Shown: positions 1-6,419 of the stretch, piece by piece
How the letters are laid out: each line of letters begins with the position of its first letter
Position numbering within the stretch: position 1 is the first letter of the stretch
Assembly: GCA_964477295.1 (NCBI GenBank)
Contig: CAYZEZ010000259.1
Coordinates: forward strand, 1 to 6,745
Direction: 5' to 3'
From: CAYZEZ01 sp964477295
GTDB taxonomy: Bacteria > Bacteroidota > Bacteroidia > Bacteroidales > SM23-62
Length of the DNA stretch: 6,745 nt
Translations under genes and position numbers: made by a program
Notes under the pieces: generated by a model
Databases searched by the model: none
The model's input: only the letters and a program-made list of their open reading frames with translations
Told to the model about the DNA's origin: nothing

Positions 1-2102
1 GGCATCTGGTATAACCTGGCCCCGGTGGCATCGAATATAGCATTTCCTACTGCACCACCCATACAGATAATGGCAGGCTCGCCTCCACCGTGAGGTACTG
101 TTTCTTTAGTTTTTACCAGCTCCACATCTATCTTCGGTGTCCAGGAGAACCTGGTAAATTCATAGGTGTCAAAATTCTTTGTCAGCATCTCTCCATTCTG
201 AAATTTTATATCTTCAGTAAGGGCATATCCGAGTCCCATAATAACACATCCTTCAACCTGGATAATCGCTCCCTGTGGATTGACGACAAGTCCCATATCC
301 TGGGCAACAGAAGCCCGTTTAACCTGGACATGGCCAGTAGACCTGTCCACTTCAACCTCAACAAATACAGCCACAGTGGTGTTAGTATCTTCACCGCATG
401 CAATTCCGTATCCCCTTCCGCCTGGACCTTTCTGGGGGGTGTATCCAAAGTTTTTAGCTGCAGTTTTTAAAACAGTGATCATCCTTTCATACTCAAGGTT
501 TTTCAGCCGAAACTCAAGAGGATCGATCCCGGCCTTTGCTGCCATCATGTCTATTTGTTGTTCACGGGCAAAAGTATTTGTGTTTTGTGCCGGAGCCCTC
601 CAGGCACCGGTATAAAACGGATGTACCCTGTTACCACGTCCTCCGTCAATGGAAACTGTCTTGTGATGAGGAATGGAATATAATTGTGCTGCCCCCCTGC
701 TGCCTGCAAAATAGACCGCATAATCCCATAAAGTGATCTGCCCCGACCCGTTAATTCCGGATGTGATCTTTACAACGGCCGCCGGTCTCAGCCTGTCGTA
801 AAAAAACTCCTCCTCCCTGGTATAAACAACCTGAACGGGTTTGCCTGTGATTTTTGCCAGTCGTGCCGCTTCAATAGCCTGGGGATTGGAAGTTTTCCCT
901 CCAAAACCACCACCAACAAATATTTGCTTCAGACGTACGTTCTTTAATGGTAATCCCAGCTCTTCGGAAATTCCCTCACGTGTGGGATAGGGTGTCTGGC
1001 ATGAAGCCCAGACGGTCATTTTATCCCCTTCCATGACAGCCGTAGCCGTATGGGGCTCAATGGGTGAATGAGCCACATATCCATCCAGGTATTCTTCTTC
1101 AAAAATATGTTCTGACAGTTCCTTTCCTTTATCAAGGTTCCCATCCTGGTCGACTTCCCGGATATTGGTCCCGTTTTTCACCAGGTAATCAAAAATGTTT
1201 TCATCATTGATACCGGTTTCCTCTGTTTCATATTCTGCCTTGATCTTTGCCCTGGCAATACCGGCCATATCAGGTACCTCATGCAGGACCGCTATAAGGT
1301 CGTCTTCATGCACAATCTTTATCCCCTTAATGGTTTCTGCCCCTGAGAGATCCAGTGAAGTTAATTTCGCAGTCAGGGTGGGCGGCCTCAGGATACTGGC
1401 ATATAGCATACCGGGTAACTGAATATCAGCAGAATACCTGGCCTTTCCGGTAACCTTCTCCTCTGCATCGACATGGTGACGTGATTTACCCATTACTTTC
1501 CATTCTGACGGATCTTTCAAAGGAGGATTTTTTGATAGTGATTTGACAATTTTTTTCCCCTTGGCAAGCTGTGCATAGGTGACCTGTTTACTGTTGTCAT
1601 TGATATCTGATATAATACCATTTTCAACGGTTAACCTTTCAATGGGGACATCCATGTGTTCTGACGCAAGCTGGAGCAATACACCCCTGGCTTCCGCTGC
1701 TGCAGCTCTCATTCTTTGTCCAAAGTCACGTGTAGTAAGAGATCCATATGTTCCCTGGTCCCAGGGACATATATCCGTATCCCCCATAAAAAGGTCAATG
1801 CTGTCGAGCGACACATCCAGTTCATCTGCCATCTCCTGGGGCAGGGATGTGATGGGTCCCTGTCCCATCTCAATTTTACCGGTATAACAATTGGTGCGCC
1901 CGTCTTCACGGATCAGCAGGAAGGAATTGAAATCCTCTTCTGCAAAACCAGACAGATTTTCGCCATCAAGGATATTGCATCTGGACATTGAGAAGGTGAT
2001 CACTATGCCGCCTCCGAGGTTTTTCAGGAAGTCACGCCTGTCCATATTGTATGGCGATCTGAGATCAGAAAAATTCTGTTTTTCAATTTTGTTTCTTCTC
2101 AT
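1..2102 (-). CDS. Molybdopterin-binding large subunit of a xanthine dehydrogenase/IorB-type hydroxylase (C-terminus off the window)
   Basis: This gene encodes the catalytic subunit of a molybdenum hydroxylase, which uses water to hydroxylate an N-heterocycle or aldehyde. I translated 700 codons from the ATG at 2102-2100; the frame is open to position 1, so a few tens of residues are missing. Order of parts: a twin-arginine-like leader (DRRDFLK, residues 21-27, then a short hydrophobic run to C42); a first Mo-cofactor-binding part (about 60-190, with TGKIEMGQG at 74-82); an a/b hammerhead domain (about 200-300, with KVTGKARYSADIQLPGM at 216-232); then the main Mo-binding domain with VGGGFGGK at 396-403 and GAWRAPA at 499-505. 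The expected catalytic glutamate is E675 in GGGEP (codon 80-78), followed by the family-typical AVGNAIFDATG. A strong AGGAGG nine nucleotides upstream fixes the start. It lies 2 nt after the small subunit. The leader points to export with its partner. The substrate is unknown; the class is near certain. Confidence 0.95.
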   Translation of the reverse strand, partial: MRRNKIEKQNFSDLRSPYNMDRRDFLKNLGGGIVITFSMSRCNILDGENLSGFAEEDFNSFLLIREDGRTNCYTGKIEMGQGPITSLPQEMADELDVSLDSIDLFMGDTDICPWDQGTYGSLTTRDFGQRMRAAAAEARGVLLQLASEHMDVPIERLTVENGIISDINDNSKQVTYAQLAKGKKIVKSLSKNPPLKDPSEWKVMGKSRHHVDAEEKVTGKARYSADIQLPGMLYASILRPPTLTAKLTSLDLSGAETIKGIKIVHEDDLIAVLHEVPDMAGIARAKIKAEYETEETGINDENIFDYLVKNGTNIREVDQDGNLDKGKELSEHIFEEEYLDGYVAHSPIEPHTATAVMEGDKMTVWASCQTPYPTREGISEELGLPLKNVRLKQIFVGGGFGGKTSNPQAIEAARLAKITGKPVQVVYTREEEFFYDRLRPAAVVKITSGINGSGQITLWDYAVYFAGSRGAAQLYSIPHHKTVSIDGGRGNRVHPFYTGAWRAPAQNTNTFAREQQIDMMAAKAGIDPLEFRLKNLEYERMITVLKTAAKNFGYTPQKGPGGRGYGIACGEDTNTTVAVFVEVEVDRSTGHVQVKRASVAQDMGLVVNPQGAIIQVEGCVIMGLGYALTEDIKFQNGEMLTKNFDTYEFTRFSWTPKIDVELVKTKETVPHGGGEPAIICMGGAVGNAIFDATGARLYQM

Positions 2103-2104
2103 GA

Positions 2105-2581
2105 TTAAATTCCTCCTTTCATTTCTTTTGCAGCGGTTTGAATAGCCTCGATAATCCTGCCATACGTTCCGCAACGGCAAAGATTATCCTCCATGCCATC
2201 GATGATCTCCTGCCTTGAGGGTTCAGGATTTTTCAACAGCAATCCATATGCATTCATGATCATCCCGGGTGTACAATAACCACACTGCAGTGCATCATAT
2301 TTCACGAATGCCTTCTGGATGGGATGAAGTTCGCCATTATGTGCCAGACCCTCTATGGTAACTACTTTTTTATCTGCAACATCGCTGGCAGCCGTCATGC
2401 ATGACCTCGTCGCTTCTCCATCGATTATTACTGTACAGGCGCCGCAAAATCCCAGTCCGCATCCGAATTTCGTACCTGTTAACCCGAATTTTGTCCTGAG
2501 AACCCACAGAAGAAGCTGGTCATCCTCCAGGGTATATTCAGCAGGTTTGCCATTGAGTTCAAAGTGAATCGTTTTAATCAT
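2105..2581 (-). CDS. [2Fe-2S] small subunit of the molybdenum hydroxylase (IorA/CoxS type)
   Basis: This 158-residue protein is the electron-transfer subunit that passes electrons from the molybdenum centre of the large subunit through two [2Fe-2S] clusters. The N-terminal plant-ferredoxin-like domain has C41-x4-C46-x2-C49-x11-C61 within FGCGLGFCGAC. The C-terminal helical domain has C100-x2-C103-x31-C135-x-C137 (QCGYC and CRCG). All eight ligands are present at the standard spacing, and Q99 matches the glutamine that contacts the pterin cofactor in this family. The length is normal for a stand-alone small subunit. There is no FAD subunit in the window, as is usual for IorAB-type enzymes that use an external acceptor such as a cytochrome. 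It has no signal peptide, so if the complex is exported it would travel with the Tat-tagged large subunit. Its start overlaps the end of the maturase gene by 8 nt, and no strong ribosome binding site is visible, which suggests translational coupling. Confidence 0.96.
   Translation of the reverse strand: MIKTIHFELNGKPAEYTLEDDQLLLWVLRTKFGLTGTKFGCGLGFCGACTVIIDGEATRSCMTAASDVADKKVVTIEGLAHNGELHPIQKAFVKYDALQCGYCTPGMIMNAYGLLLKNPEPSRQEIIDGMEDNLCRCGTYGRIIEAIQTAAKEMKGGI
2112..2117 (-). promoter_or_regulatory. Strong Shine-Dalgarno site for the large subunit gene
   Basis: Read on the minus strand, AGGAGG lies inside the last codons of the small-subunit gene (the Lys-Gly-Gly-Ile end), nine nucleotides before the large-subunit ATG at 2102. 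It decides the start in favour of codon 1 over the internal Met20 just before the twin-arginine motif. It is the only canonical Shine-Dalgarno sequence I see in the cluster; the other starts have weak or no matches. Confidence 0.8.
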
Positions 2582-4253
2582 GATTTTTCAGGTATTTGAT
2601 TTCGCTTTCATAATCTTCCAATGTATCTATATCTCTAAGGACTTCAGGTGAATCAGTATTTACCTCTAATATATCACCGGGATGAGCCTTCACCAGGTCA
2701 CGGAGATTTTTATTGTCTGTCAGCTCAACTATTTCAGAAAAATATTTTTTATCAATGATCACGGGATGGCCCCTTTCCCCATTGAAAACGGCTTGAATTA
2801 TTCCTTTATCCGATTCAATGTATGCAGCAATTAATTCATCCATCACGGTTGAGCGGATCATGGGTTGATCACCCAGTAGTATAATCACCGCGGTTGTCTC
2901 CTTTCTCATGTTTTGAATGCCGCATTGAATCGAGGTAATCATCCCTGATTTGTAATTTTTATTTTCAGAATGTGAGACCGGGTATGCCTCGGTCTTCTTT
3001 TTGATCATGCCTGGAAAGGCACCCGTTACAACATGGATATGATCTGTCCGTGACCTGGAGGTCTCTTTTATAACCTGCTCAATAACAGTCGTTTCTCCAA
3101 AGGGCATTACCATTTTTGGTTGGCCCATTCTTTTTGATTCTCCCGCTGCCAGGATCATGGCAGTGATAACCGGCCTGTTTCTGCCTGATGCATTATGTTG
3201 CCGGATCAGGACGAGCTGGGCACAAATGCTAACTGCAATTTCCTGAACCGTTTTGGATTGAATTTCCAGACCGATGGGAGCAAAGACACGGTCGAATTGT
3301 TCCACGCCTGCCCATCCTTTGTCAATAAACTCTTCCCGCATCAATCTTATTTTTCTCTTACTCCCGATCATTCCAATATAAGCTGCATTGGAATGGATAC
3401 ATGCCTTCAATGCGGCGGCATCATCCTTATGGCCCCGTGTAACAATCACAACATATGTATCCCGGCCATAATTACTATTTTTCATAGCCGAACCGATCGG
3501 TTTCACAACGATGCTGTCAGCATCAGGAAGGTTTTGTGGATTTGCATATTCCTGCCTGTCATCAATGACAGTGACTTCAAAATCAAGGAGGCTTGCGAGA
3601 TGGGAGAGGGCCTTCCCGATATGACCTGCGCCTGCAATAATCAATTCAGGTAAAGGGTAGAGGGCCTGGATGAAGAGGAAATTGCCTTGCTTCTTTATGG
3701 TGGATTCAGGTGGTTTAATTTCGATCAGGCTGCAGCTTTTTTCCTTAAAACACGAAATGATTTCATCCTGGTACTCTTGCAGGAAAGTATCATCAGGTGA
3801 AAGCTTTCCATGGATGGCTTTAATCCATTTGCGCCCTGTTTCAACCAGGTTATCTTTTCCGGCTGTTATGATTGTTGCGAGAACACCTGGAATGTTATCA
3901 GAGAGGCTTTTATCAATATCCCTGAATACTTCTTTCTGATCAGAAAGCATGGAGTCGATAATAATACTGACACGACCACCGCATAATGCTCCCCCGGCTG
4001 ATGAAATGTCAGTATCAAGATTATATTCAAACCACAGAGATGAATTGCTTTGGAGAGAGCGTGTCGCCATTCTTTTGACTTCTCCTTCCAGAACGCCTCC
4101 GCCAACTGTGCCGGCTACCAGTACTGTTGCTGAAAATACAGCCGATGCTCCTTTTACCTGCGGGGTGGATCCGCTTGTCTCAATGATCGTAGCTAGGGCC
4201 AGGGGATCCTCTTTGTCTAATGTATCAGCAAGTATGGAATAAATGTTTTTCAT
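2574..4253 (-). CDS. XdhC-MocA fusion: molybdenum hydroxylase maturation factor joined to a molybdenum cofactor cytidylyltransferase
   Basis: This is a two-function cofactor maturase of 559 residues. The N-terminal half is XdhC/CoxI: GTVGGGVLEGEV (48-59) and CGGRV (91-95) mark the first domain. A Rossmann-like XdhC C-terminal domain follows, with AGAGHIGKAL (207-216), VIDDR (229-233), GMIGSKRK (294-301) and APIGLEI (325-331). XdhC proteins bind the molybdenum cofactor, help its sulfuration and hand it to the apoenzyme. From about residue 362 a MobA-like nucleotidyltransferase begins: LAAGESKRMGQPK (368-380), LLGDQP (459-464, D462 the likely metal ligand), GERGHPVII (492-500) and DIDTLEDYE (541-549). 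LAAG rather than LAGG is the form associated with CTP-using MocA, so the product should be molybdopterin cytosine dinucleotide. The two activities usually sit in separate genes. Position directly before the enzyme subunits (8-nt overlap) suggests a dedicated chaperone. No Shine-Dalgarno is evident, but a 9-bp direct repeat sits just before the start. Confidence 0.94.
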   Translation of the reverse strand: MKNIYSILADTLDKEDPLALATIIETSGSTPQVKGASAVFSATVLVAGTVGGGVLEGEVKRMATRSLQSNSSLWFEYNLDTDISSAGGALCGGRVSIIIDSMLSDQKEVFRDIDKSLSDNIPGVLATIITAGKDNLVETGRKWIKAIHGKLSPDDTFLQEYQDEIISCFKEKSCSLIEIKPPESTIKKQGNFLFIQALYPLPELIIAGAGHIGKALSHLASLLDFEVTVIDDRQEYANPQNLPDADSIVVKPIGSAMKNSNYGRDTYVVIVTRGHKDDAAALKACIHSNAAYIGMIGSKRKIRLMREEFIDKGWAGVEQFDRVFAPIGLEIQSKTVQEIAVSICAQLVLIRQHNASGRNRPVITAMILAAGESKRMGQPKMVMPFGETTVIEQVIKETSRSRTDHIHVVTGAFPGMIKKKTEAYPVSHSENKNYKSGMITSIQCGIQNMRKETTAVIILLGDQPMIRSTVMDELIAAYIESDKGIIQAVFNGERGHPVIIDKKYFSEIVELTDNKNLRDLVKAHPGDILEVNTDSPEVLRDIDTLEDYESEIKYLKNHD

Positions 4254-4255
4254 TG

Positions 4256-4277
4256 ATAAACAGGTGTTATAAACAGG
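4256..4277 (-). repeat. Two 9-bp direct repeats immediately upstream of the maturase start
   Basis: On the minus strand CCTGTTTAT occurs twice, at 4277-4269 and 4264-4256, 13 bp apart start to start. The second copy ends two bases before the ATG of the maturase gene. The repeats occupy the place where a ribosome binding site would be and lie in the 63-bp gap after the membrane protein gene. They could be a protein-binding or translational control site, or a chance duplication. No function is known. Confidence 0.45.
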
Positions 4278-4316
4278 CTACTGCCGGTATGGCACAGGAC
4301 GACAGCGGGAAAAAAT

Positions 4317-4994
4317 TTATGATATAAACATTCTGATGAACATTATAAGTGCAAGACAGACTATTGCTATAACCGGGGGAAAACTGATCCTGGCAAATGC
4401 AGAAGTAACTGCTTTGTCAAACCTCGTAAAGGAAACGGAGATCCTGTCTCCTGCAAGAAATCCTAATGGTACCAGAACCATGGAAGTAATCATTGCAACA
4501 GGTGCAAAATAGACAGAGAGAGGGACCGTTGTACCGGGATACAGACAGGCCGGGACCCCTGTGGTAAATTTGACCAGGGGAAAGATAGTTACAGCAATTA
4601 AGGCTGATCCTCCGCCCAGCAGGACCCGCGCCGGCAACTTTTGTAACCAGGTTGCCTTAAAAATTGCAAGCAGTAGCATAAATGCAGCACCTTCTGTCAT
4701 AAAGGCAAAAATCGGATTGACTATGGCTCCATCCATAACCGGAAGCATGAGCAAAAAGGCATCAAACAATTTAAATAATGAGACAATGCAAACGATTAAT
4801 ATTGGAACGTAAATTCTGCGGGATGCTATCCATCCTGCCGAAAGAAAAAATAATCCCACGCCGGTCATAAGAGATCCTGACATCCTGGCGGCACATGCCC
4901 TGAGCCCTATTCCCAGTGCAACTTCGCTTAATCCCCATATGGCACCTATGATAAGTGCTATGCTTAATGGTGAACCGATTGATCTGTTTTCCAT
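4317..4994 (-). CDS. Uncharacterised polytopic inner-membrane protein
   Basis: I do not recognise a named family with confidence. The 225-residue product is strongly hydrophobic, with about six to seven membrane segments (roughly 11-32, 40-57, 61-85, 92-113, 122-142, 158-182 and 204-224) and short polar loops. It has no cleavable signal peptide, no nucleotide-binding motif and no metal-binding cluster. GAIWGLSEVALG (17-28) in the first helix and the charged RLDK-like stretch around RFDK (191-194) are the most distinctive points. The size and compact helix count resemble substrate-binding (S) components of ECF-type transporters, which work with separate ATPases, but this is only a shape comparison. 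Its place between a P-loop NTPase and a molybdenum-cofactor maturase suggests transport or membrane attachment linked to the hydroxylase, for example of metal, cofactor or substrate. A good sigma70-like promoter candidate lies 28-56 nt upstream. Confidence 0.85.
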   Translation of the reverse strand: MENRSIGSPLSIALIIGAIWGLSEVALGIGLRACAARMSGSLMTGVGLFFLSAGWIASRRIYVPILIVCIVSLFKLFDAFLLMLPVMDGAIVNPIFAFMTEGAAFMLLLAIFKATWLQKLPARVLLGGGSALIAVTIFPLVKFTTGVPACLYPGTTVPLSVYFAPVAMITSMVLVPLGFLAGDRISVSFTRFDKAVTSAFARISFPPVIAIVCLALIMFIRMFIS

Positions 4995-5021
4995 GGAATA
5001 TTATTAAAAGTTAAACAATTC

Positions 5022-5050
5022 AATATAATGAGATTTGTAATACGTGTCAA
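5022..5050 (-). promoter_or_regulatory. Sigma70-like promoter candidate before the membrane protein gene
   Basis: On the minus strand TTGACA (5050-5045) and TATATT (5027-5022) are separated by exactly 17 bp, a perfect -35 and a near-consensus -10. The predicted start of transcription would be about 20 nt before the ATG at 4994. It lies in the 69-bp gap after the NTPase gene and could transcribe the membrane protein, maturase and enzyme genes independently of the DUF134-controlled upstream promoter. If the host is a Bacteroidota, whose main sigma factor prefers a different consensus, the match may be less meaningful. Confidence 0.5.
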
Positions 5051-5063
5051 TCCTTATCGGGAA

Positions 5064-5627
5064 TTATGGCTTATTTATTCTGATTCTTTTTATAATTGCC
5101 CTGGAAGCGTGGTGAGGAGTCGTTTTTTGAATATTAAGGATCTCATATACCCGCAGGTTCCAGTGTTCAACGACCTGTTCCACTAATGATTCCCTTATTG
5201 AAAAAACCAACGGGCAGGAGGCATTACGAAGAAGCCATGTGATTGATGTGGACCATATTTTACCCTCCAGTTCAAACCTTCCGGTTTCATCAATAAATAT
5301 AACATGGCTATTCACTATTTCCGGGTTGGTTAATATGCGGTTTCCCATTTCAAGTGCCAGGGGATTGAAATAGAATGGACCTGTTTTAATCCAATCGCTG
5401 TTAGGATTTCTATCACAGAGGGGAATTGATGCGCCGGTCTTGATGTGGCTCATGGAGTAGGAGTCTGGTAGCTCTCCACTTTGTGCGGCTAAAGCCAGTA
5501 TTCCATCAACGGATAGTTTTGATCCCTTAAGATTCTCAATCAGTTCTGATAAAAATGAGGTTTTCCCGCCACCTCTTTTCCCTGTTATGATAAATATTTC
5601 AGGATCGATAGTAAAGGAACCGGTCAT
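5064..5627 (-). CDS. Small P-loop NTPase, THEP1-like (NTPase_1 family)
   Basis: This 187-residue soluble protein is a single P-loop domain. The Walker A motif is GKRGGGKT (16-23), close to the N-terminus after a short beta strand (EIFIITG). The Walker B strand is VIFIDETG (109-116), followed by RFELEGKIW, which matches the DE-x-G-x-x-E-L pattern of THEP1-type nucleoside triphosphatases. A conserved-looking VFSIRES (141-147) comes near the end of the fold. Archaeal and human members hydrolyse NTPs in vitro without a clear physiological role. Related small NTPases occur beside molybdenum and tungsten cofactor genes, so a role in nucleotide or cofactor handling for the downstream hydroxylase is plausible but unproven. 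It follows the regulator after 69 bp and precedes the membrane protein by 69 bp. No Shine-Dalgarno is visible before the ATG. DUF2478-like NTPases are an alternative family assignment. Confidence 0.82.
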   Translation of the reverse strand: MTGSFTIDPEIFIITGKRGGGKTSFLSELIENLKGSKLSVDGILALAAQSGELPDSYSMSHIKTGASIPLCDRNPNSDWIKTGPFYFNPLALEMGNRILTNPEIVNSHVIFIDETGRFELEGKIWSTSITWLLRNASCPLVFSIRESLVEQVVEHWNLRVYEILNIQKTTPHHASRAIIKRIRINKP

Positions 5628-5696
5628 ATAATTGATGTACCAGGCAGCAATTTAACTATTTCTGGCATATATTTCAGGGATGTTTGAGTGGCTGGG

Positions 5697-6248
5697 CTAT
5701 TTATCTTGTCTGACCAGGTGTTGTCCACATTCCGGACAGGTGAATGCCTGGCAGGGGATTCCTCCTTGACGGGGTTGAGTAAAGTGTCCCCCGGGACAAA
5801 CGCAGGAATGTGAACTGTATTTTTTATTTCGCCAGTTCCTGATGGTTTCATTGATGTGCTCAACATTATTTGATTTACATTCCGGGCATATATGGTTATC
5901 TGTCTCCACGGAAGTGAATAAATGATTGCACTCATCGCAGCGGAACCATTCTTTTTCAAATTGAACATCTCCGCCTTCAATGACGATTGACCGGCTCTCA
6001 GTAAAAGCCAGGGCAATTTTTTTCAGACAGCTGTCATAAATTCGGGTAAAAGTGGGTCTCGAAACATTCATTATCCCGGCCGCTTCTTCCTGTGAGAGCT
6101 TTTTGTAATCAGCAAGCCGGAGGGCTTCATATTCCTCGAAATGGAGGGTCACAACACCAGACTGGTTAAAGGGCAAACCAAATGGCTTAAAACCTTTCAT
6201 CGCGGGTGGGGCGTCTACTCTTCTGTGTCTTTTATGCCTGGGTGACAT
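5697..6248 (-). CDS. DUF134 predicted HTH regulator with C-terminal zinc-ribbon-like tail
   Basis: This 183-residue protein is a predicted DNA-binding regulator. The first 95 residues are a classic DUF134 domain: the basic PRHKRHRR start (3-10), FKPFGLP (20-26), VTLHFEEYEALRLADY (33-48), a sigma-like helix-turn-helix LSQEEAAGIMNVSRPTFTRIY (51-71), and IVIEGGD (88-94). Stand-alone DUF134 proteins usually end soon after this. Here about 85 further residues carry a CxxC...CxxC ribbon (C104, C107, C121, C124) and then a second cysteine cluster CVCPGGH (149-155 region), GIPC (163-166) and CPECG (171-175). The tail could sense metal or redox state. In the second cluster the expected CPxC appears as CPGG, so one ligand may be replaced by the following histidine. 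The tandem palindromes just upstream are its likely operator, implying autoregulation. A second minus-strand reading frame overlapping most of this gene (6016-5624) shows no family features and is judged a shadow. Confidence 0.9.
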   Translation of the reverse strand: MSPRHKRHRRVDAPPAMKGFKPFGLPFNQSGVVTLHFEEYEALRLADYKKLSQEEAAGIMNVSRPTFTRIYDSCLKKIALAFTESRSIVIEGGDVQFEKEWFRCDECNHLFTSVETDNHICPECKSNNVEHINETIRNWRNKKYSSHSCVCPGGHFTQPRQGGIPCQAFTCPECGQHLVRQDK

Positions 6249-6268
6249 GTTTAATAAATAGATTTATT

Positions 6269-6284
6269 ATGAACATATGTTCAT
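6269..6284. promoter_or_regulatory. Perfect 16-bp palindrome, candidate operator copy 1
   Basis: ATGAACATATGTTCAT is its own reverse complement. It lies 21 bp before the DUF134 start and is repeated 26 bp away in slightly degenerate form. Its position in the leader of the regulator gene, adjacent to a TAnnTTTG element on the same strand, is what one expects of an autorepressor site bound by an HTH dimer. Binding by the DUF134 protein is inferred. Confidence 0.75.
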
Positions 6285-6286
6285 TA

Positions 6287-6294
6287 CAAATATA
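6287..6294 (-). promoter_or_regulatory. Bacteroidota-type -7 element (TATATTTG) for the DUF134 gene
   Basis: Minus-strand TATATTTG exactly fits TAnnTTTG. It sits in the 10-bp space between the two palindromes, about 39 bp before the DUF134 ATG, so a protein bound at either palindrome would block it. No clear TTTG -33 partner is visible at the usual distance, which lowers confidence. Confidence 0.45.
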
Positions 6295-6310
6295 ATGAAC
6301 ATATGTTTAA
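6295..6310. promoter_or_regulatory. Degenerate second palindrome, candidate operator copy 2
   Basis: ATGAACATATGTTTAA matches copy 1 at 14 of 16 positions and keeps the central ACATATGT. Start-to-start distance from copy 1 is 26 bp, about two and a half helical turns. It overlaps the region where the -33 boxes of both divergent promoters would fall, so it could control the NifX-like gene and the DUF134 operon together. Confidence 0.68.
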
Positions 6311-6317
6311 AAGGAAA

Positions 6318-6334
6318 TATATTTGTTAATTTTG
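6318..6334 (+). promoter_or_regulatory. Bacteroidota-type -7 elements for the NifX-like gene
   Basis: Two plus-strand matches to TAnnTTTG lie close together: TATATTTG at 6318-6325 and TAATTTTG at 6327-6334. Either would place transcription initiation roughly 80-95 nt upstream of the NifX-like ATG, just beyond the second palindrome. The region is AT-rich, so one of the matches could be chance, and no strong -33 TTTG is seen. Confidence 0.4.
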
Positions 6335-6348
6335 CGCATAGAAATTTT

Positions 6349-6376
6349 ACCTTGCACCTCGCACCTTGCTCCTCCT
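6349..6376. repeat. Short tandem heptamer repeat in the NifX-like leader
   Basis: ACCTTGC, ACCTCGC and ACCTTGC follow each other without a gap (6349-6369), with a degenerate fourth unit TCCTCCT. The GC-rich, pyrimidine-rich stretch stands out from AT-rich surroundings. It lies between the promoter candidates and the start codon, so it would be in the 5' leader of the NifX-like mRNA. I see no function; it may be a dispersed intergenic repeat of the host genome. Confidence 0.6.
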
Positions 6377-6419
6377 TATTTTTAAGCAGCTACTTAATGT
6401 ATCAATAAATGATCTAAAT

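Noticed and set aside
90..1887. Several plus-strand open frames of 66-126 codons across the large subunit gene
   Set aside because: They lie antisense to a complete, motif-rich catalytic subunit, and their translations are Ser/Pro/Cys-rich without domains.
3451..3458. ACATATGT, the core of the candidate operator, inside the maturase gene
   Set aside because: Only the 8-bp core matches; the flanks do not, it lies in coding sequence, and an 8-bp palindrome is expected by chance.
3195..4242. Plus-strand open frames of 89-152 codons opposite the maturase gene
   Set aside because: They are antisense shadows of a gene with intact XdhC motifs; no start signals or protein features support them.
4284..4296. 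Possible small hairpin (TGCC...GGCA) in the gap before the maturase gene, considered as a terminator
   Set aside because: The stem is only 4 bp, with no T-tract after it on the minus strand, so it is not a credible terminator.
5624..6016. 130-codon minus-strand open frame overlapping the DUF134 gene
   Set aside because: It is in another frame of the strongly recognisable DUF134 gene, has low-complexity composition and no family features.
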